64,000 nt of DNA from Ilex aquifolium (taxonomy: Eukaryota > Streptophyta > Magnoliopsida > Aquifoliales > Aquifoliaceae), in assembly GCA_951799425.1 (NCBI GenBank), contig OX637402.1:7964001-8028000 (forward strand), in the 5' to 3' direction. A program made the position numbers and the translations under genes. Under the pieces are notes generated by a model, which was given only the letters and a program-made list of their open reading frames with translations, was not told the origin of the DNA and did not search any database. This document shows positions 11,763 through 24,226 of this stretch, in pieces (within the stretch, counting starts at the first letter, position 1; the number at the start of each line of letters is the position of its first letter).

Positions 11763-13229
11763 CTTCTTGCCATCCCCTTAGCCTTCATTACACACCTTAA
11801 AACCCTAGAAAACATTAGAGAGAAAGAGGGGAAGAGAAAAACACAAGATCAAAGGTGAAAAACAAGGAATTTAAGGGTGATTCAAGATCCAAGCCCTAGA
11901 TTTCCAAGAACATCAAGGTAGAGGTTTCCTTCCATTCACTTACATTGAGGCTAGGGTTATTTTATATGTATGATTTGGACTTCTAATCATATCTATTTGC
12001 TATGGGTTCCTTGTCTCTTGGTATTATTGTAAACTTGATTGTGTTTTGAGAAAATTTATGGGTGGAGAGCCATAAGAAAACTTAATGTTTGAGAAACATG
12101 GATTTCTCTCTCTATCTTCACTCAAAATTGGTTTTGAAAACTATAGTACTTTGTGTTGAGTATTGAAATGCTATTGTACATGATCTCTTGTATTTTTCTT
12201 CATTGTTATTTGAAATTGTCTCATGATGGATTTGTGGATTTTGTGGCATTTGCGTGAGAATTTGGGGGTTTAAGGTATTGTTAGAATGTGAGACATTTGT
12301 GAGAATTTTATCGCTTGCGTGGTTGTACGATACGAACATGGATTACTATGGACCGGGTATCATGTAGTGGGTAGACGTCTTTGTATGCCACGCGGGTATG
12401 AACTTTTCCTACCACATGGAGTGGGTAGACGCCTTTGTACGCCGTGTGGGTATAAACTTTTCCTATCACTAATGATCACGGGTTAGTAACGTGGGTTGTA
12501 TCGAGCACACAGTGTGGGTCCTCGTGTATTATACCAGAAATGGTTTTGACAAGAGTTTCGGAAAAGTATGGGATTCCGCGAGAACTTGTTGAAAACGGTT
12601 TATGGTAGAATGAATTACCAATGGTATATTGTGTTTATTTATCCATTTCAATTAATGTTGCTATCTAAACTTGAGATCTGTTTAAATGTCCTCGTTTTAC
12701 CTCAAATGTTATATATGTTAGTTGTGAAATGAGACCGACCGTTTTATATACTTTTCTAAACCTTGTTTGGGTTTGGGAGGATTTTTCTACAGAGCTTTGT
12801 GCTCACCCCCTACAGTTGAACATTTTTTAGAGTTTGTGCTAGAGGATGAGCTAGGTGCTAACGAGCCGGGCTATGGAGAGGCTTCACTCGAGGGATACTT
12901 GGATCCCGAGTGGGACATCTAGAGATGTCTTTGACTTTTGTTCTAGACTAGAATATTCTTTTGAAATACTGTATAGTCTAGATCTCTTTTGTAATTTCCG
13001 CTGCGCTATAATAGTCAATGTTTTCTTTGGGAAATGTAAATGCCATTATTGGGCTTATTCTTTTGATATTGTGGCCATGACTTGGCTTATTCTTTTGGGG
13101 ATGATATTGTAAATTCTATGGATGATGAATGAAATTTTTTCTTATGGATGGATTATCTTAGTGCTCTCATTGTGTCAATGGTGTTAGAATGTAATGCCGT
13201 CCAAGGTGTGTTTTGGGGTGTTACAAAGT

Positions 13230-13241
13230 TGGTATCAGAGC
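13230..13241 (+). other. Primer-binding site, initiator tRNA-Met type (B)
   Basis: TGGTATCAGAGC lies four bases after the LTR end, identical to the site in elements A and C. Confidence 0.92.
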
Positions 13242-13418
13242 CTAGGCTCTAGGTCTTACATGGGAGCTGTAGGTTATGGATTTCCACTAAAGATGTAGGT
13301 TTAGGAGGAAGGAAAATTGTTAAGTTAAATTTTGTATATGCCTTGTGCTTAAATCAAGACATCCTACATATCACTTTAGTTTATATCTTGCACATCAAGG
13401 AAACTAAATTATGGATTG

Positions 13419-14702
13419 ATGTGCAGGATGGACGGTACCCGGGGACGAGGACGTGGCCGTGGCCGTGGAGGTCAAGCAAATCCACCACCACCACCACCTC
13501 CGGATGCCATGCAAGGCATTTACCAATGCTTGAGGGAGCTCACCACTTTGGTACAAAACCAAAATGGTAACAACAACCACAATGGTGGAGCTCATCCTCT
13601 CGCTTAAGTACCGGGCAACGGAGAGGAGAATAGGAGAATGGTAGTTCTCCGAGAGTTTCTGAGGCAACACCCACCTACTTTCCAAGGGAGCTCTAACCCT
13701 TTGGATGCGAATAGATGGATCCGCCGAGTGAAGAAGATTTGTGACGGCATGGGAGTTGCCGAGGACTTGCGGGTGGGCTTAGCTATCTACCTGTTCGAGG
13801 GGGAGGCCGACCATTGGTGGGAATCCGTAAAGAGAAGGAGGAACACCGATACACTCATTTGGGAGGAGTTCGATCAAATCTTCCAAGACAAGTACTTCCC
13901 CGAATCAGTCAGAGATAGAATGAAGGCCGATTTTCTTGCTCTACGACAGGGCAGCATGTATGTGGCCAAGTATAAGAGGAGGTTTGATGAGCTATCCCGT
14001 TACGCTACGGAGTTTATAGCTACTGAGGCCGACAGGGCCAAACGATTTGAGCAGGGCTTGAGGCCGACTATCCGGGAGAAGTTGGTGGCTCTCAAGATCA
14101 GGGAGTATGGGGATCTGGTTGATAGAGCCGCACTTGTGGAGAGAGACATGGAGGATACTCAGCGGCGACAGAGCCTTATGAGGGGAGGTCCGATCAGGAC
14201 GGGTGCTAGCGGCAGTGGAGCACAGAGGCTGACACCATACTGTCGCCCAGACCAGGCAGGGGGACATAGACCGCCGGTAGCTCGAGGAGTAGGAGGGGCA
14301 CCGGGGAGGACAGCCACAGACCCCCGTCACTGCTTTGCATGTGGAGAGGTTGGGCACTACAAAAGTCAATGCCCATCGTTTCCACCAAGGACCAATCAAG
14401 CAACCGGACAATTACCCACAAACAAGTCACCTTTACAAAGGCCAACACAGCAGAGACCGTTACAAGCTCAAGCCCCCGGCGGCGCAAATCAAGGAAGGGC
14501 TTTTGCTTTGACCCAAACGGAGGAAGATGCCTCCAAGGCAGTAGTTGAAGGTATTGTTCTTCTCTACAATTCTTGGGCCCGAATTCTATTTGATCCCGGT
14601 GCGACTCATTCTTTTATACGTACTGTGTATGCTACTAAATTGGGATTGGGTTCCGAGGAGCTAGAACATGCTTTATATGTTGACTTGCGTACGGGAGGAT
14701 AG
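13419..14702 (+). pseudogene. gag: Element B gag and protease start, interrupted by a stop
   Basis: The frame starts at ATG 13419 (or 13428) with an arginine-glycine and polyproline N-terminus and aligns throughout with the intact gag of element C. A premature TAA at 13605-13607 replaces a CAA codon of the intact copy, after which the same frame continues open. Features include the capsid-like segment with EGEADHWW, the zinc knuckle CFACGEVGHYKSQC and the protease motif [10 protein letters not shown]. The frame ends at TAG 14700-14702 shortly after the protease begins. A single change breaks gag, so loss may be recent. Confidence 0.85.
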
Positions 14703-15074
14703 GGGGGATACCAGACTGGTCTGTAAGGGTTACGTGCAGGCGGATTACATTTCAGTTACCAGTAGGTTTACTTATATGTATTTCTTTGACTCTAATTTAT
14801 ATTTACTTGCTAGGGAATCATCATGTCATGCCATTCTGGATAATACTACCTTGTTCCAAAATATATTATGGTTGGGTAAACCCTAAATCTTTTCTTATGC
14901 CTTCAAACCCTAGTTTACAAATGAGATGTGTTTTTCTCTTGATTTCTCCTTTGCTCATGATTCCCGAACTTAAATGTTATTTTTTCTAAGCTATGTTATG
15001 GGTGGGTGACCACCAAATCCTTTTGGTATGCCCTTGAAATCCTAGTTTTCAAGGGAGAGGTGTTTTCTCTTTAT
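14703..15074 (+). repeat. Diverged LTR-like duplicates in element B interior
   Basis: Two diverged copies (around 14860-14960 and 14990-15080) share TATGGTTGGGT or TATGGGTGGGT, then CCTAGTTT, GAGATGTGTTTTTCTC-like text and CTTGATTTCTCC. This resembles the post-leader part of the B LTR (12000-12120). It seems the interior acquired LTR-derived sequence which then seeded the minisatellite that follows. Confidence 0.4.
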
Positions 15075-16170
15075 CTTGCCTTTGTCATTGATTTCAAACC
15101 TTGATAGTCGTTTGTTATCGATTCAAATATATGATTGTTACTTTATCTATGATTCCAAGCTTGATATCTGTTGTTATTGATCTCGAGACTTGATTGTTTC
15201 ATTGTCCTTAATTTCCTAAGCTTAATGATCCATTTGTTCTTGGTATCAAAAATTTGATATTCCTTTGTTATTGATTCTACCCTTGTGATTCAATTATTTT
15301 CAATATTCAATACTTGATATTCTTTATTCTTGGTTCCAAGACTTGAGTGTTCTTTTGGTCTTGATTTCTAAGCTTCATAATCCTTTGTCATTGATTTCAC
15401 ACCTTGATAGTCGTTTGTTATTGATTTCCATACATGATTGTTCCGTTAAATCTTAATTTCTCCTTTGTTCATGACTTTCAAGCTTGATACGCTTTTATTC
15501 TTGATTTCCAAGCTTAATATTCATTTGCTCTTGATAGCCAAATTTGATATTCATTTGATTGATTCTAACTACTGTAATTCATGTATTCTTGATATTCAAT
15601 ATTTGACATCCTTTGGTTCTTGATTTCAAGACTTGGTTGTTCCTTTGTTTTTAATTTCCCCAGGCTTGATGATCCATTGGTTCTTGATAGCCAAATTTAA
15701 TATTCATTTGTTATTGATTCTAACCCTTGTGATTCAGTTATTCTTGATAATCAATACTTGATATTCATTGGTTCTTGATTTCAAGACTTGACATTCAATT
15801 GCTCTTGATTTCAATACTTGATTTCTCCTTGTCCTTGAGTTCAAAACTTGATACTCTTTAGTTCTTGATTACAAAGCTTGATATGCATATGTTATTGACT
15901 CCAAGACTCGATTGTTACTTTGTTCTTGATTTCAAGCTTTGATTGTTTCTTATTTTGATTTCAAAGCTTGATATGGGTTGGTTATGGAATTCGAGACTTG
16001 ATTGTTCCTTTCTTTTGGATTCCAAAAACTTGAGATTCGTTTATTATTAATTTCAAACCTTGCTTGTTCTTTTGTTTTTGATTTCCAAGCTTGATAGTCA
16101 TTTATTCTTGATTCCAAAGCTTGATTAATTATTTGCTCATGAATTCAAAACTCTAGTGATTGGTAGTGAC
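15075..16170 (+). repeat. Degenerate minisatellite, CTTGATTTCAAGCTTGATA type
   Basis: About 1.1 kb made of irregular units of roughly 30-40 bases, each a variant of TTCCTTTGTTCTTGATTTC followed by AAGACTTGATA or AAGCTTGATA. It fills the place where RT, RNase H and most of integrase should be. No frame is open through it. Confidence 0.7.
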
Positions 16171-16225
16171 CACTAAAATGGTATTTTCGATGATATTATG
16201 TTAATGTTTCTTAAATTATTTCGTT

Positions 16226-16359
16226 AAAAAAAAAAATGTATATGGATTTGGAAGCTAAGATGGGAGGACAAGTCTGGTTAGGTTTCAACTGTAACCTTTG
16301 GTGGATTGTAATTTATATCATAGTGCGCAGCGAACTAACGGAGTAAGGACTACAATGGG
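16226..16359 (+). other. Non-coding segment shared by elements A and B
   Basis: The text around TTTGGAAGCTA, GGTTAGGTTTCA, GTGGATT and GTGCGCAGC matches element A at about 8573-8790 in the same order, with A carrying an extra stretch in the middle. It links A and B as one non-autonomous lineage. Confidence 0.6.
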
Positions 16360-16530
16360 GAAACTACGGAGAAGATTCAACTCATCCGGGAGAGGCTACG
16401 CACGGCGCAAAGTAGACAGAAGAGCTATGCGGACCACAAACGAAGACCCTTGAAATTCAAAGTAGGAGACTACGTGTTTCTCAAAGTTTCGCCCAAGAAA
16501 GGAGTACTTCGATTCGGCAAGAAGGAGAAG
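16360..16530 (+). pseudogene. Element B integrase C-terminal part, 5' portion
   Basis: Codons match the post-catalytic part of integrase of element C (around residues 1344-1400), including [31 protein letters not shown] and RFGKK. The frame is interrupted after base 16530 by element C and resumes at 25575-25580; AGAAG is duplicated at both sides. Confidence 0.85.
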
Positions 16531-16645
16531 TGTAACGCCCCAAATACCACCCTGGACGGCATTACATTATGAAACCATTCATGTCATGAGAGCAACTAAA
16601 TATATATCCATCAAAAAAGAAACATTCTTAATATTAACAAAATTT

Positions 16646-16679
16646 GGGCAGAGTCTCCTTTGTACAGGAAGCTCCACCC
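16646..16679 (-). promoter_or_regulatory. U5 hairpin in element C 3' LTR
   Basis: Read on the minus strand: GGGTGGAGCTTCC and GGAGACTCTGCCC around TGTACAAA. Relative to element A one arm differs (GGGTAGAGCTCC) while the other is conserved, and pairing is kept. A second copy lies at the matching place of the 5' LTR near 23536-23569. Confidence 0.5.
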
Positions 16680-17335
16680 AAAAATCACAACCTGTGCAAT
16701 TCTATTAACTTGACCACACCGGGTCCATTTAACCATCCAATAGCAATAACATTTCTATTTACCATCTATACTATCCTTAACATTATCCCAAAAGAAAAAT
16801 AGGCCAAGCAATGGCATTTACATTCCAAGAGAATTAAAGTACACTTGCAGCGGAATAACAAAATACTAGACTTTACAAGGTTCAAAAGGAATATCCTAGT
16901 CTAGAACAAAAGAAAGTGTCGCTCTAGGCGTCCACCTCGGGATCCACACTCCCGTCCAGGGGAGTCTCCCAAGTAGCGGGCTCCTCGACCCCTACGTCCT
17001 CCTCTTGTAGGTAATCTGAAAAATGTTAGCGGTAGGGGGTGAGCACAAAGCTCTGTAGAACAATTCTCTCAAACCCATACAAGGTTTAGAAAAGCATTTA
17101 AAACGGTCGGTCTCATTTCATAAATATCATACATAACTTTTGAAGTAAAGCAGTGCCATTTAATAGATCTCAAGTTTACGGAAACAACGGTAATTGAATG
17201 AGTAAAAGAAACCACTATACATTTAGCAAACCATTTCCAAATATAATCAAATCCTCCATTCACAATTTCCAACAATTCTTTGGGTAGGTGGCATACTTTA
17301 GGGTAACCTCCACCCCCCCGTTTAGGTCCTCTTTG

Positions 17336-17562
17336 ATTCTCAAGCATCCTTACAAGGAACCTCTTGAGAATAGGTGAGCATCCTTACAAGGAACCTCTCA
17401 CAAATCATTTCATGGCTTCCCAAGCATCCTTACAAGGAAACTCTTGGGAAGGGGGTGAGCATCCTTACAAGGAACCTCTCACAAATCACTTCATGGCTTC
17501 CCAAGCATCCTTACAAGGAACCTCTTGGGAAGGGGTGAGCATCCTTACAAGGAACCTCTCAC
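17336..17562 (-). repeat. Six-unit hairpin array in element C 3' LTR
   Basis: Six units share the core CATCCTTACAAGGAACCTCT, which contains TCCTT and AAGGA as an inner stem. Outer arms differ yet stay complementary. Unit 1 has ATTCTCAAG/CTTGAGAAT (17336-17344 and 17363-17371). Units 3 and 5 have CTTCCCAAG/CTTGGGAAG (17416-17424 and 17443-17451; 17497-17505 and 17524-17532). Units 2, 4 and 6 have GTGAG/CTCAC. The two unit types alternate. It lies downstream of the expected transcript start, so it would be in the RNA leader. One core base differs in unit 3 of this LTR only. Confidence 0.85.
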
Positions 17563-18183
17563 AAATGTGTATCACAAGCAACCCAACCAAGAATACAATC
17601 TCAATATTTATCTCCATTTCCAATCATTTATCCAAAATCCCCAAATTTAAGCATGTGACATTGTCAATAACCAACCAAGAAAAATGCAAGAGATCATTAT
17701 AAACATCATTTGTTGCACAATATAAAACTCTAAGTTTTGAAAGTGAAAACCAAGGAATTACCAAGAGAAAAGTCCATTTTCCTTACCAATCAATGATTGA
17801 AGATGAAAAAGAAAGATAAAATGGTTACCAAACCATCACATAGTTCAAAACATGGCATTGATTTCAAAAATATAAAGAATCAAAGATTTCCCTAACACAT
17901 ATCCAAGATTTAGAGAAAGAGACATATGTATATACATATATATATATATATAGCCCTAGCCTCAATGTGAGAGAGTGAGAGAAAACCCCTACCTTGCTCC
18001 TTAATTTTTGTGTGAAGAACTAGAAGAATTGATCCTTTCCCAACTTGAATCACCACCTCAATCTCTTGTTTTTCCCTTCCTTCTTCCCCTCTAAGCCTCT
18101 CAATTGTTAGATTGGATGAAATGGCTTGCAAATGGGAGAGAAAACGCCCAAAACAAGTCTGGAACGTGCAGACCCCGGTATGG

Positions 18184-18280
18184 CGCGTCCGGACGCGTGT
18201 TTTGTGCTGTCCGGACGCGTGTTTTTGCGTCCAAGTTACTGCCATACGCGTCCGGACGCGTGTATATTCCCGTCCGGACG
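18184..18280. repeat. GTCCGGAC palindrome array (C 3' LTR)
   Basis: Four palindromes: CGCGTCCGGACGCG (18184-18197), GTCCGGAC (18209-18216), ACGCGTCCGGACGCGT (18246-18261) and CGTCCGGACG (18271-18280). Centres are 18190.5, 18212.5, 18253.5 and 18275.5: two pairs of 22 bp, 41 bp apart. The text on the far side (around 18300-18400) matches, reversed, the sequence before the TTCGAA array of LTR E. Confidence 0.9.
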
Positions 18281-18681
18281 CGGGTGACAGTATACCCGCA
18301 GCTTCCAGATCAATTTTGACCTATTTAGAAGCCGATTTAGAAAATTTGTGTGAAATACACTTTTGTAGCCCTTGAAGTCTACTATCTACTGTCCAAATAT
18401 CAGATCAATTTAAGCTAGGATTAAAAAGTTATGATCGAAATACTAGACAGTGTTCAAAAATCCTTTTTACCCAAATTCCCTCTAAAGTGTGCTTTCATTC
18501 CGAAAATCTTCCTAACTTCCAATACATACTCTATTACCTCGCCTAACATTTCTATTTCTACTCTTACACTCTACATAGTTCATGCATACATCATCACATA
18601 AATTAGCATTCCTAAACATAATTACTTTACTATATATATATAAAAAAAAAGAAAAAAAAAAAACGAATGTGGGGGTTTACA

Positions 18682-18698
18682 ATCCACCCCCCTTAAAG
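18682..18698 (-). other. Polypurine tract of element C
   Basis: On the minus strand CTTTAAGGGGGGTGGAT directly precedes the 3' LTR, the expected plus-strand primer. The same tract precedes the right LTRs of A and B. Confidence 0.88.
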
Positions 18699-18722
18699 AA
18701 AGTTTCGTCCTCGAAACTTACC

Positions 18723-21700
18723 TCAAGTAGCGAATAAATACGGATACTTCTCTCGCATCTCCAGCTCCGGTTCCCAAGTAGCTTCTTCCAGTCCATGATG
18801 TTGCCATAACACTTTCACCAATTTGATGACTTTATTGCGAAGCACCTTTTCCTTGGTATCGAGAATCTTCACCGGTTGTTCTTCATATGTCGCTCCGTCT
18901 TGAATTTCTATATCTTCCAAGTCCACGACCGGCGTTGTTTCCGATTGACACTTCCTCAGCATCGACACGTGGAACACGTCGTGCACCCCGGACAACTGAG
19001 CCGGTAACTGAAGTTGATACGCCGCTTTGCCCACAACTTTGATCACTTCAAACGGCCCGGTATATCTTGGCGCTAACTTTCCCTTCTTGCCGAATCTAAA
19101 TACTCCTTTCTTGGGCGACACTTTGAGGAACACGTAGTCTCCCACTTTGAATTCCAAGGGTCTTCGTCTTCTATCCGCATAGCTCTTTTGTCGACTCTGT
19201 GCTGTGCGTAATCTCTCCCGAATGAGCTGAATCTTCTCCGTTGTCTCCCGCACAATCTCGGGCCCAAACATACTACTCTCTCCGGCTTCCAACCAACACA
19301 TCGGGGATCTACATGGTCTTCCATACAAAGCTTCATACGGTGCCATCCCGATACTCGCTTGGTAGCTGTTGTTGTACGCAAATTCCACCAACGGTAAGTG
19401 ATCGCTCCAACTCCCCTTGAAGTCCAACGCGCAAGCCCGTAACATGTCTTCCAAAATCTGTATCACTCTCTCGGATTGGCCATCTGTTTGAGGGTGAAAG
19501 GCTGTGCTGAAGTGTAACTCTGTCCCCATAGCTTGTTGTAGACTTTGCCAAAAATGAGCCACAAAACGAGAATCGCGATCCGACACGATAGAAAGTGGAA
19601 CTCCATGCAATCGAACAATCTCTCGAATGTACAGTCTGCTCAAGGTCTCTAACGAGTCTGTGGTCTTCATCCCCAAAAAGTGAGCTGACTTGGTGAGTCG
19701 ATCTACGATAACCCATACGGCGTTATGCCCTCTTGAAGTCCGTGGAAAACCCGACACGAAGTCCATGGTGATGTGATCCCACTTCCACTCCGGAATAGGC
19801 AAAGACTGTAGGACTCCTCCTGGCCTTTGATGCTCAATCTTCACCTGCTGGCACACCGCACATTTTGCCACATACCTGGTCACATCTCGCTTCATTCCCC
19901 TCCACCAGTATTGACGCTTCATGTCCCTATACATCTTTGTGCTACCAGGGTGGATAGCAAACTTGGAGCGATGACACTCTCCCAGTATTTCCTCCTTTAG
20001 GGACGAATCATTGGGAACACATAGCTTCTCCCCATATCTCAACTCTCCATTCTTCCAAGACCATCCTTCAATTGCTTCTCCATTCTCCAATCGGGCTCTA
20101 ATCAAATCGAGTTCCGAATCCAAGCATTGCAACTCCACCACCCGTTGCCGAAGTGTCGGTTGAGCCATAAGGTTGAATATATAGGGTTGATACTCCGGTC
20201 CCTCCACCCATAGGTTGTACTCCTCCAATGCATCAATCATTTTCCACCTATTTACCGCAAGAGAATTGATTTCACCCCGAGACTTCCTGCTAAGAGCGTC
20301 AGCAACTACATTGGCCTTCCCCGGATGGTAGTTGAGCGTAAACTCATAATCTTCCAAGTACTCAATCCACCTTCTCTGTCGGAGATTCAAGTCTTTCTGT
20401 GTGAAGATATACTTGAGGCTTTTATGGTCCGAGAACACTTGAAATTTCTCCCCGTATAAATAACATCTCCACAACTTAAGAGCAAACACCACCGCAGCTA
20501 GCTCCAAGTCGTGTGTGGGATAATTCTGCTCATGCACCTTGAGTTGCCTCGAGCCATAAGCCACTACCTTCCCTCCTTGCATTAGAACGCATCCCAAGCC
20601 TCGTAGGGAAGCATCGGTGTAGACATCGTAGCCTTCCCCACTACTCGGAATAATGAGGATAGGCGCCGTTGTCAACTTCTCCTTCAAGGTGCGAAAAGCT
20701 AGTTCACACGCTTGAGTCCATAGAAATTTCTCCCCCTTCTTTGTGAGGCGAGTCATCGGCATCGCAAGCTTGGAAAACCCTTCCACAAACCTACGATAAT
20801 AGCCGGCTAACCCCAAGAAACTCCGTACTTCTGTCACGTTCTTCGGTGGTTCCCATTTCATCACGGCCTCAATCTTTGCGGAATCAACCGCTACTCCTTG
20901 TTCGGACACAACATGGCCAAGGAACTTCACTTCCTTCATCCAAAACTCACACTTGCTCATCTTCGCATATAACTTATATTCTCTCAATGTTTGTAGCACA
21001 ATAGAGAGATGACGAGCATGTTCCTCCTGAGTTTGTGAGTAAATCAATATGTCATCAATAAACACAATGACAAATTGATCGAGGTAAGGTCGGAAGACTC
21101 TGTGCATCAAATCCATGAAGGCTGCGGGGGCATTAGTCAATCCGAACGGCATCACCGTATACTCGAAATGACCATACCGGGTACGGAAAGCAGTCTTTGG
21201 AATATCCTCCTCCTTAATCCGCAACTGATGATAACCCGTGCGAAGATCAATCTTGGAGTAATATTTCGAACCCTTCAACTGATCAAATAAGTCATCAATT
21301 CTCGGCAACGGATACTTATTCTTCACAGTAACCCGATTCAACCTCCGGTAATCCGTGCACAACCGTAGAGTCTCATCCGTTTTCTTCACGAAGAGGACCG
21401 GGGCTCCCCAGGGTGAAGTGCTTAGGCGGATGAACCCAATCGCCAACAAATGATCCAACTGCTTCCTTAGCTCCTTCAACTCCAAAGGTGCCATCCGGTA
21501 GGGAGCAATGGATATGGGTTCGGTTCCCGGATAGAGATCGATCTTGAACTCAATTTCCCTATGTGGCGGTAATCCGGGTAATTCCTCGGGAAAAACATCC
21601 GAAAACTCCGATACAATTAAAACCACATCCGTATGGAGTTTATCCCTGTCATCTCCCATCAAGCTAGCTAAGAAACTCAATTGACTTCCCGCTTTCGCTT

Positions 21701-23276
21701 TTAAGAATCTACTACCCGTAGTAGGGAATGGATGGGAAGAATCTCGGTTATTCACAAAACTGAAAACGACTCCCCCCGGTAACTGAAATGTAATCCGTTT
21801 GCGGAAACAATCCATTACTGCCCGGAAAGCAGACAACAAGTCCATCCCGAAAATCACATCATACCCCTTTATCTCTAAAGCAATCAAATCCACAATCAAT
21901 TCGTGCTCCCCAATGCGAAGCACACAATCCTTGCAGACTTGGCTAGTATCTAACCGTTCTCCCGTGGGCAAGCTAATGTCCATAACATGCTCTAGCTTCG
22001 TGAAACTCAATCCCAAATCAAGTGCATATGTTGTGCGTACAAATGAGTGGGTTGCACCGGGGTCAAATAATATTCGCGCCCAAGAATTGTAAATAAGGAC
22101 AATACCTTCCACAACGGCATTGGCAATGTCCTCCTCCGGCTGAGTCAAAGCAAATACCCGCCCTTGGTTGGCGCCGCCGGGGGCTTGAGCTTGTATCGGT
22201 CGCTGCGGTGCAGGCCTCGGTGGTGGTGGGTGGGCTGCTGGTACCTGTCTGGTGGTCTGGATAGGCCCCTGAGGTGGAAAAACTGGGCAATGCATCCGAA
22301 GATGTCCCACACCTCCACATGCAAAACAGGATCGTGGGGTAAAACCGGCTCTAGTCTGAGTGTCTCCCTCTCCTCGGGCTGTCAAAAGTCGCTGTCCCTC
22401 TGTCTGGTCTGGGCGACGGTATGGTGTCGGTCTCTGTGCCCCACTAGTGCTAGCACCCGTCCAGATCGGACCTCCCCTCGAGAAGCCCTGTCGTCGCTGG
22501 CTATCCTCTATGTCTCTCTCTACCAGTGCAGCTCTATCCACCAAGTCCCCAAAATCACGTATCCGGAGAGCCACCAACTTCTCCCTAATGACTGGCCTCA
22601 GACCCTGCTCGAAGCGCTTGGCCCTGTCGGCCTCAGTCGATATAAATCCCGTAGCATAACGGGAAAGCTCGTCGAACCGCCTCTCATACTCAGCCACGGT
22701 CATACTACCCTGTCGTAGTGTAAGAAAATCCGCCTTCATTCTGTCTCTGACCGATTCAGGGAAGTATTTATCTTGGAAAAGTTGATCGAACTCTTCCCAA
22801 GTGAGTGTGTCGATGTCCCTTCTCCTCTTTATGGCATCCCACCAATAGTCGGCCTCCCCTTCAAACAAGTAGGTTGCCAAACCAACTCTCAAATCCTCGG
22901 CAACTCCCATGCCGTCACAGATCTTCTTCACTCGGCGGATCCATCTATCCGCCTCCAAAGGATTGGAGCTCCCTTGGAAGTTGGGTGGTCGTTGTCGTAG
23001 GAATTCCCGAAGAGCGATCATCCTTCGGTCTCCGTTCCCATTGCCCGGTACTTGAGCGAGGGGATGAGCTCCACCATTGTGGTTGTTGTTACCATTTTGG
23101 CTTTGTACCAAAGTGGTGAGCTCCCTCAAGCATTGGTAAATGCCTTGCATGGCATCCGGAGGTGGTGGTGGTGGTGGATTTGCTTGACCTCCACGGCCAC
23201 GCCCACGTCCGCGTCCCCGTATACCTTCCATCCTGCACATCACTTCACAATTCAGTTTCATTGATGTACAAGGCAT
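18723..23276 (-). CDS. gag-pol: Gag-Pol polyprotein of element C (Tekay/Del-like chromovirus), intact
   Basis: One frame of 1,517 residues encodes the whole replication machinery of the retrotransposon. Visible in order: Arg-Gly and polyproline N-terminus (about 16-40), capsid-type gag (about 85-260), zinc knuckle [14 protein letters not shown] (317-330), aspartic protease with D405 in LFDPGATHS, reverse transcriptase (about 585-780) with FIDD (D741, D742), RNase H (about 870-1000; D888, E925, D950, D993), integrase zinc domain (H1102, H1109, C1139, C1142), catalytic D1172, D1233 and E1269 with 35 residues between the last two, a GPF segment (about 1404-1416) and a chromodomain-like tail (about 1463-1515; [15 protein letters not shown]). 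All key residues are present. DPG rather than D-S/T-G in the protease is a variant. No frameshift separates gag and pol, so one polyprotein is expected. The start could be M1 or M16. Confidence 0.96.
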   Translation of the reverse strand: MPCTSMKLNCEVMCRMEGIRGRGRGRGRGGQANPPPPPPPDAMQGIYQCLRELTTLVQSQNGNNNHNGGAHPLAQVPGNGNGDRRMIALREFLRQRPPNFQGSSNPLEADRWIRRVKKICDGMGVAEDLRVGLATYLFEGEADYWWDAIKRRRDIDTLTWEEFDQLFQDKYFPESVRDRMKADFLTLRQGSMTVAEYERRFDELSRYATGFISTEADRAKRFEQGLRPVIREKLVALRIRDFGDLVDRAALVERDIEDSQRRQGFSRGGPIWTGASTSGAQRPTPYRRPDQTEGQRLLTARGEGDTQTRAGFTPRSCFACGGVGHLRMHCPVFPPQGPIQTTRQVPAAHPPPPRPAPQRPIQAQAPGGANQGRVFALTQPEEDIANAVVEGIVLIYNSWARILFDPGATHSFVRTTYALDLGLSFTKLEHVMDISLPTGERLDTSQVCKDCVLRIGEHELIVDLIALEIKGYDVIFGMDLLSAFRAVMDCFRKRITFQLPGGVVFSFVNNRDSSHPFPTTGSRFLKAKAGSQLSFLASLMGDDRDKLHTDVVLIVSEFSDVFPEELPGLPPHREIEFKIDLYPGTEPISIAPYRMAPLELKELRKQLDHLLAIGFIRLSTSPWGAPVLFVKKTDETLRLCTDYRRLNRVTVKNKYPLPRIDDLFDQLKGSKYYSKIDLRTGYHQLRIKEEDIPKTAFRTRYGHFEYTVMPFGLTNAPAAFMDLMHRVFRPYLDQFVIVFIDDILIYSQTQEEHARHLSIVLQTLREYKLYAKMSKCEFWMKEVKFLGHVVSEQGVAVDSAKIEAVMKWEPPKNVTEVRSFLGLAGYYRRFVEGFSKLAMPMTRLTKKGEKFLWTQACELAFRTLKEKLTTAPILIIPSSGEGYDVYTDASLRGLGCVLMQGGKVVAYGSRQLKVHEQNYPTHDLELAAVVFALKLWRCYLYGEKFQVFSDHKSLKYIFTQKDLNLRQRRWIEYLEDYEFTLNYHPGKANVVADALSRKSRGEINSLAVNRWKMIDALEEYNLWVEGPEYQPYIFNLMAQPTLRQRVVELQCLDSELDLIRARLENGEAIEGWSWKNGELRYGEKLCVPNDSSLKEEILGECHRSKFAIHPGSTKMYRDMKRQYWWRGMKRDVTRYVAKCAVCQQVKIEHQRPGGVLQSLPIPEWKWDHITMDFVSGFPRTSRGHNAVWVIVDRLTKSAHFLGMKTTDSLETLSRLYIREIVRLHGVPLSIVSDRDSRFVAHFWQSLQQAMGTELHFSTAFHPQTDGQSERVIQILEDMLRACALDFKGSWSDHLPLVEFAYNNSYQASIGMAPYEALYGRPCRSPMCWLEAGESSMFGPEIVRETTEKIQLIRERLRTAQSRQKSYADRRRRPLEFKVGDYVFLKVSPKKGVFRFGKKGKLAPRYTGPFEVIKVVGKAAYQLQLPAQLSGVHDVFHVSMLRKCQSETTPVVDLEDIEIQDGATYEEQPVKILDTKEKVLRNKVIKLVKVLWQHHGLEEATWEPELEMREKYPYLFAT

Positions 23277-23403
23277 CCTAAGTATAGATTTAATCTAAAG
23301 CATAAAGTTTATATCAAACTAGACCACAATTTCCTTCACCCTAATCCTATATCTCTAATGGTGATCCATAACCTACAGCTCCCATGTAAGACCTAAAGCC
23401 TAG

Positions 23404-23415
23404 GCTCTGATACCA
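23404..23415 (-). other. Primer-binding site, initiator tRNA-Met type (C)
   Basis: GCTCTGATACCA on the plus strand is TGGTATCAGAGC in element orientation, four bases from the 5' LTR end. Confidence 0.92.
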
Positions 23416-24226
23416 ACTTTGTAACTCCCCAAATACCACCCTGGACGGCATTACATTATGAAACCATTCATGTCATGAGAGCAACTAAATATATATCCAT
23501 CAAAAAAGAAACATTCTTAATATTAACAAAATTTGGGCAGAGTCTCCTTTGTACAGGAAGCTCCACCCAAAAATCACAACCTGTGCAATTCTATTAACTT
23601 GACCACACCGGGTCCATTTAACCATCCAATAGCAATAACATTTCTATTTACCATCTATACTATCCTTAACATTATCCCAAAAGAAAAATAGGCCAAGCAA
23701 TGACATTTACATTCCAAGAGAATTAAAGTACACTTGCAGCGGAATAACAAAATACTAGACTTTACAAGGTTCAAAAGGAATATCCTAGTCTAGAACAAAA
23801 GAAAGTGTCGCTCTAGGCGTCCACCTCGGGATCCACACTCCCGTCCAGGGGAGTCTCCCAAGTAGCGGGCTCCTCGACCCCTACGTCCTCCTCTTGTAGG
23901 TAATCTGAAAAATGTTAGCGGTAGGGGGTGAGCACAAAGCTCTGTAGAACAATTCTCTCAAACCCATACAAGGTTTAGAAAAGCGTTTAAAACGGTCGGT
24001 CTCATTTCATAAATATCATACATAACTTTTGAAGTAAAGCAGTGCCATTTAATAGATCTCAAGTTTACGGAAACAACGGTAATTGAATGAGTAAAAGAAA
24101 CCACTATACATTTAGCAAACCATTTCCAAATATAATCAAATCCTCCATTCACAATTTCCAACAATTCTTTGGGTAGGTGGCATACTTTAGGGTAACCTCC
24201 ACCTCCCCCCGTTTAGGTCCTCTTTG

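Larger units (their letters stand above)
11293..13225 (+). repeat. Element B 5' LTR
   Basis: Starts TGTAACACCCCGCATTTTCG and ends TTTTGGGGTGTTACA. It contains the CTACCGGTAG array (11555-11701), a TATA box (11755), a purine-rich leader and a two-copy repeat near 12365-12475 with the arms GTGGGTAG and CTACCAC. It matches 25975-27925 closely except for array copy number and a 40-base stretch near 12190-12230 that the right copy lacks. Confidence 0.93.
16531..18681 (-). repeat. Element C 3' LTR
   Basis: On the plus strand it runs TGTAACGCCCC...GGGGGTTTACA. In element orientation: palindrome array (18280-18184), purine-rich leader (about 18090-18000), TA microsatellite (17925-17952), hairpin repeat array (17562-17336) and U5 hairpin (16679-16646). 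I see no TATA box about 59 bp after the palindromes, unlike LTRs B, E and G. Confidence 0.95.

Noticed and set aside
16531-16560. Terminal inverted repeats suggesting a DNA transposon at the C ends
   Set aside because: TGTAAC...TTTACA are ordinary LTR ends; the element has LTRs, primer site, purine tract and a 5-bp duplication.
17364-17702. 112-residue frame with repeated EHPYKEPLTNHFMASQASLQG (and its copy at 24255-24593)
   Set aside because: It reads through the hairpin repeats of the C LTR on the strand opposite to the element; repeat artefact.
19073-23264. Several frames of 60-184 residues inside the gag-pol gene in other frames and on the plus strand
   Set aside because: Shadows of the 1,517-residue frame, with no independent motifs.
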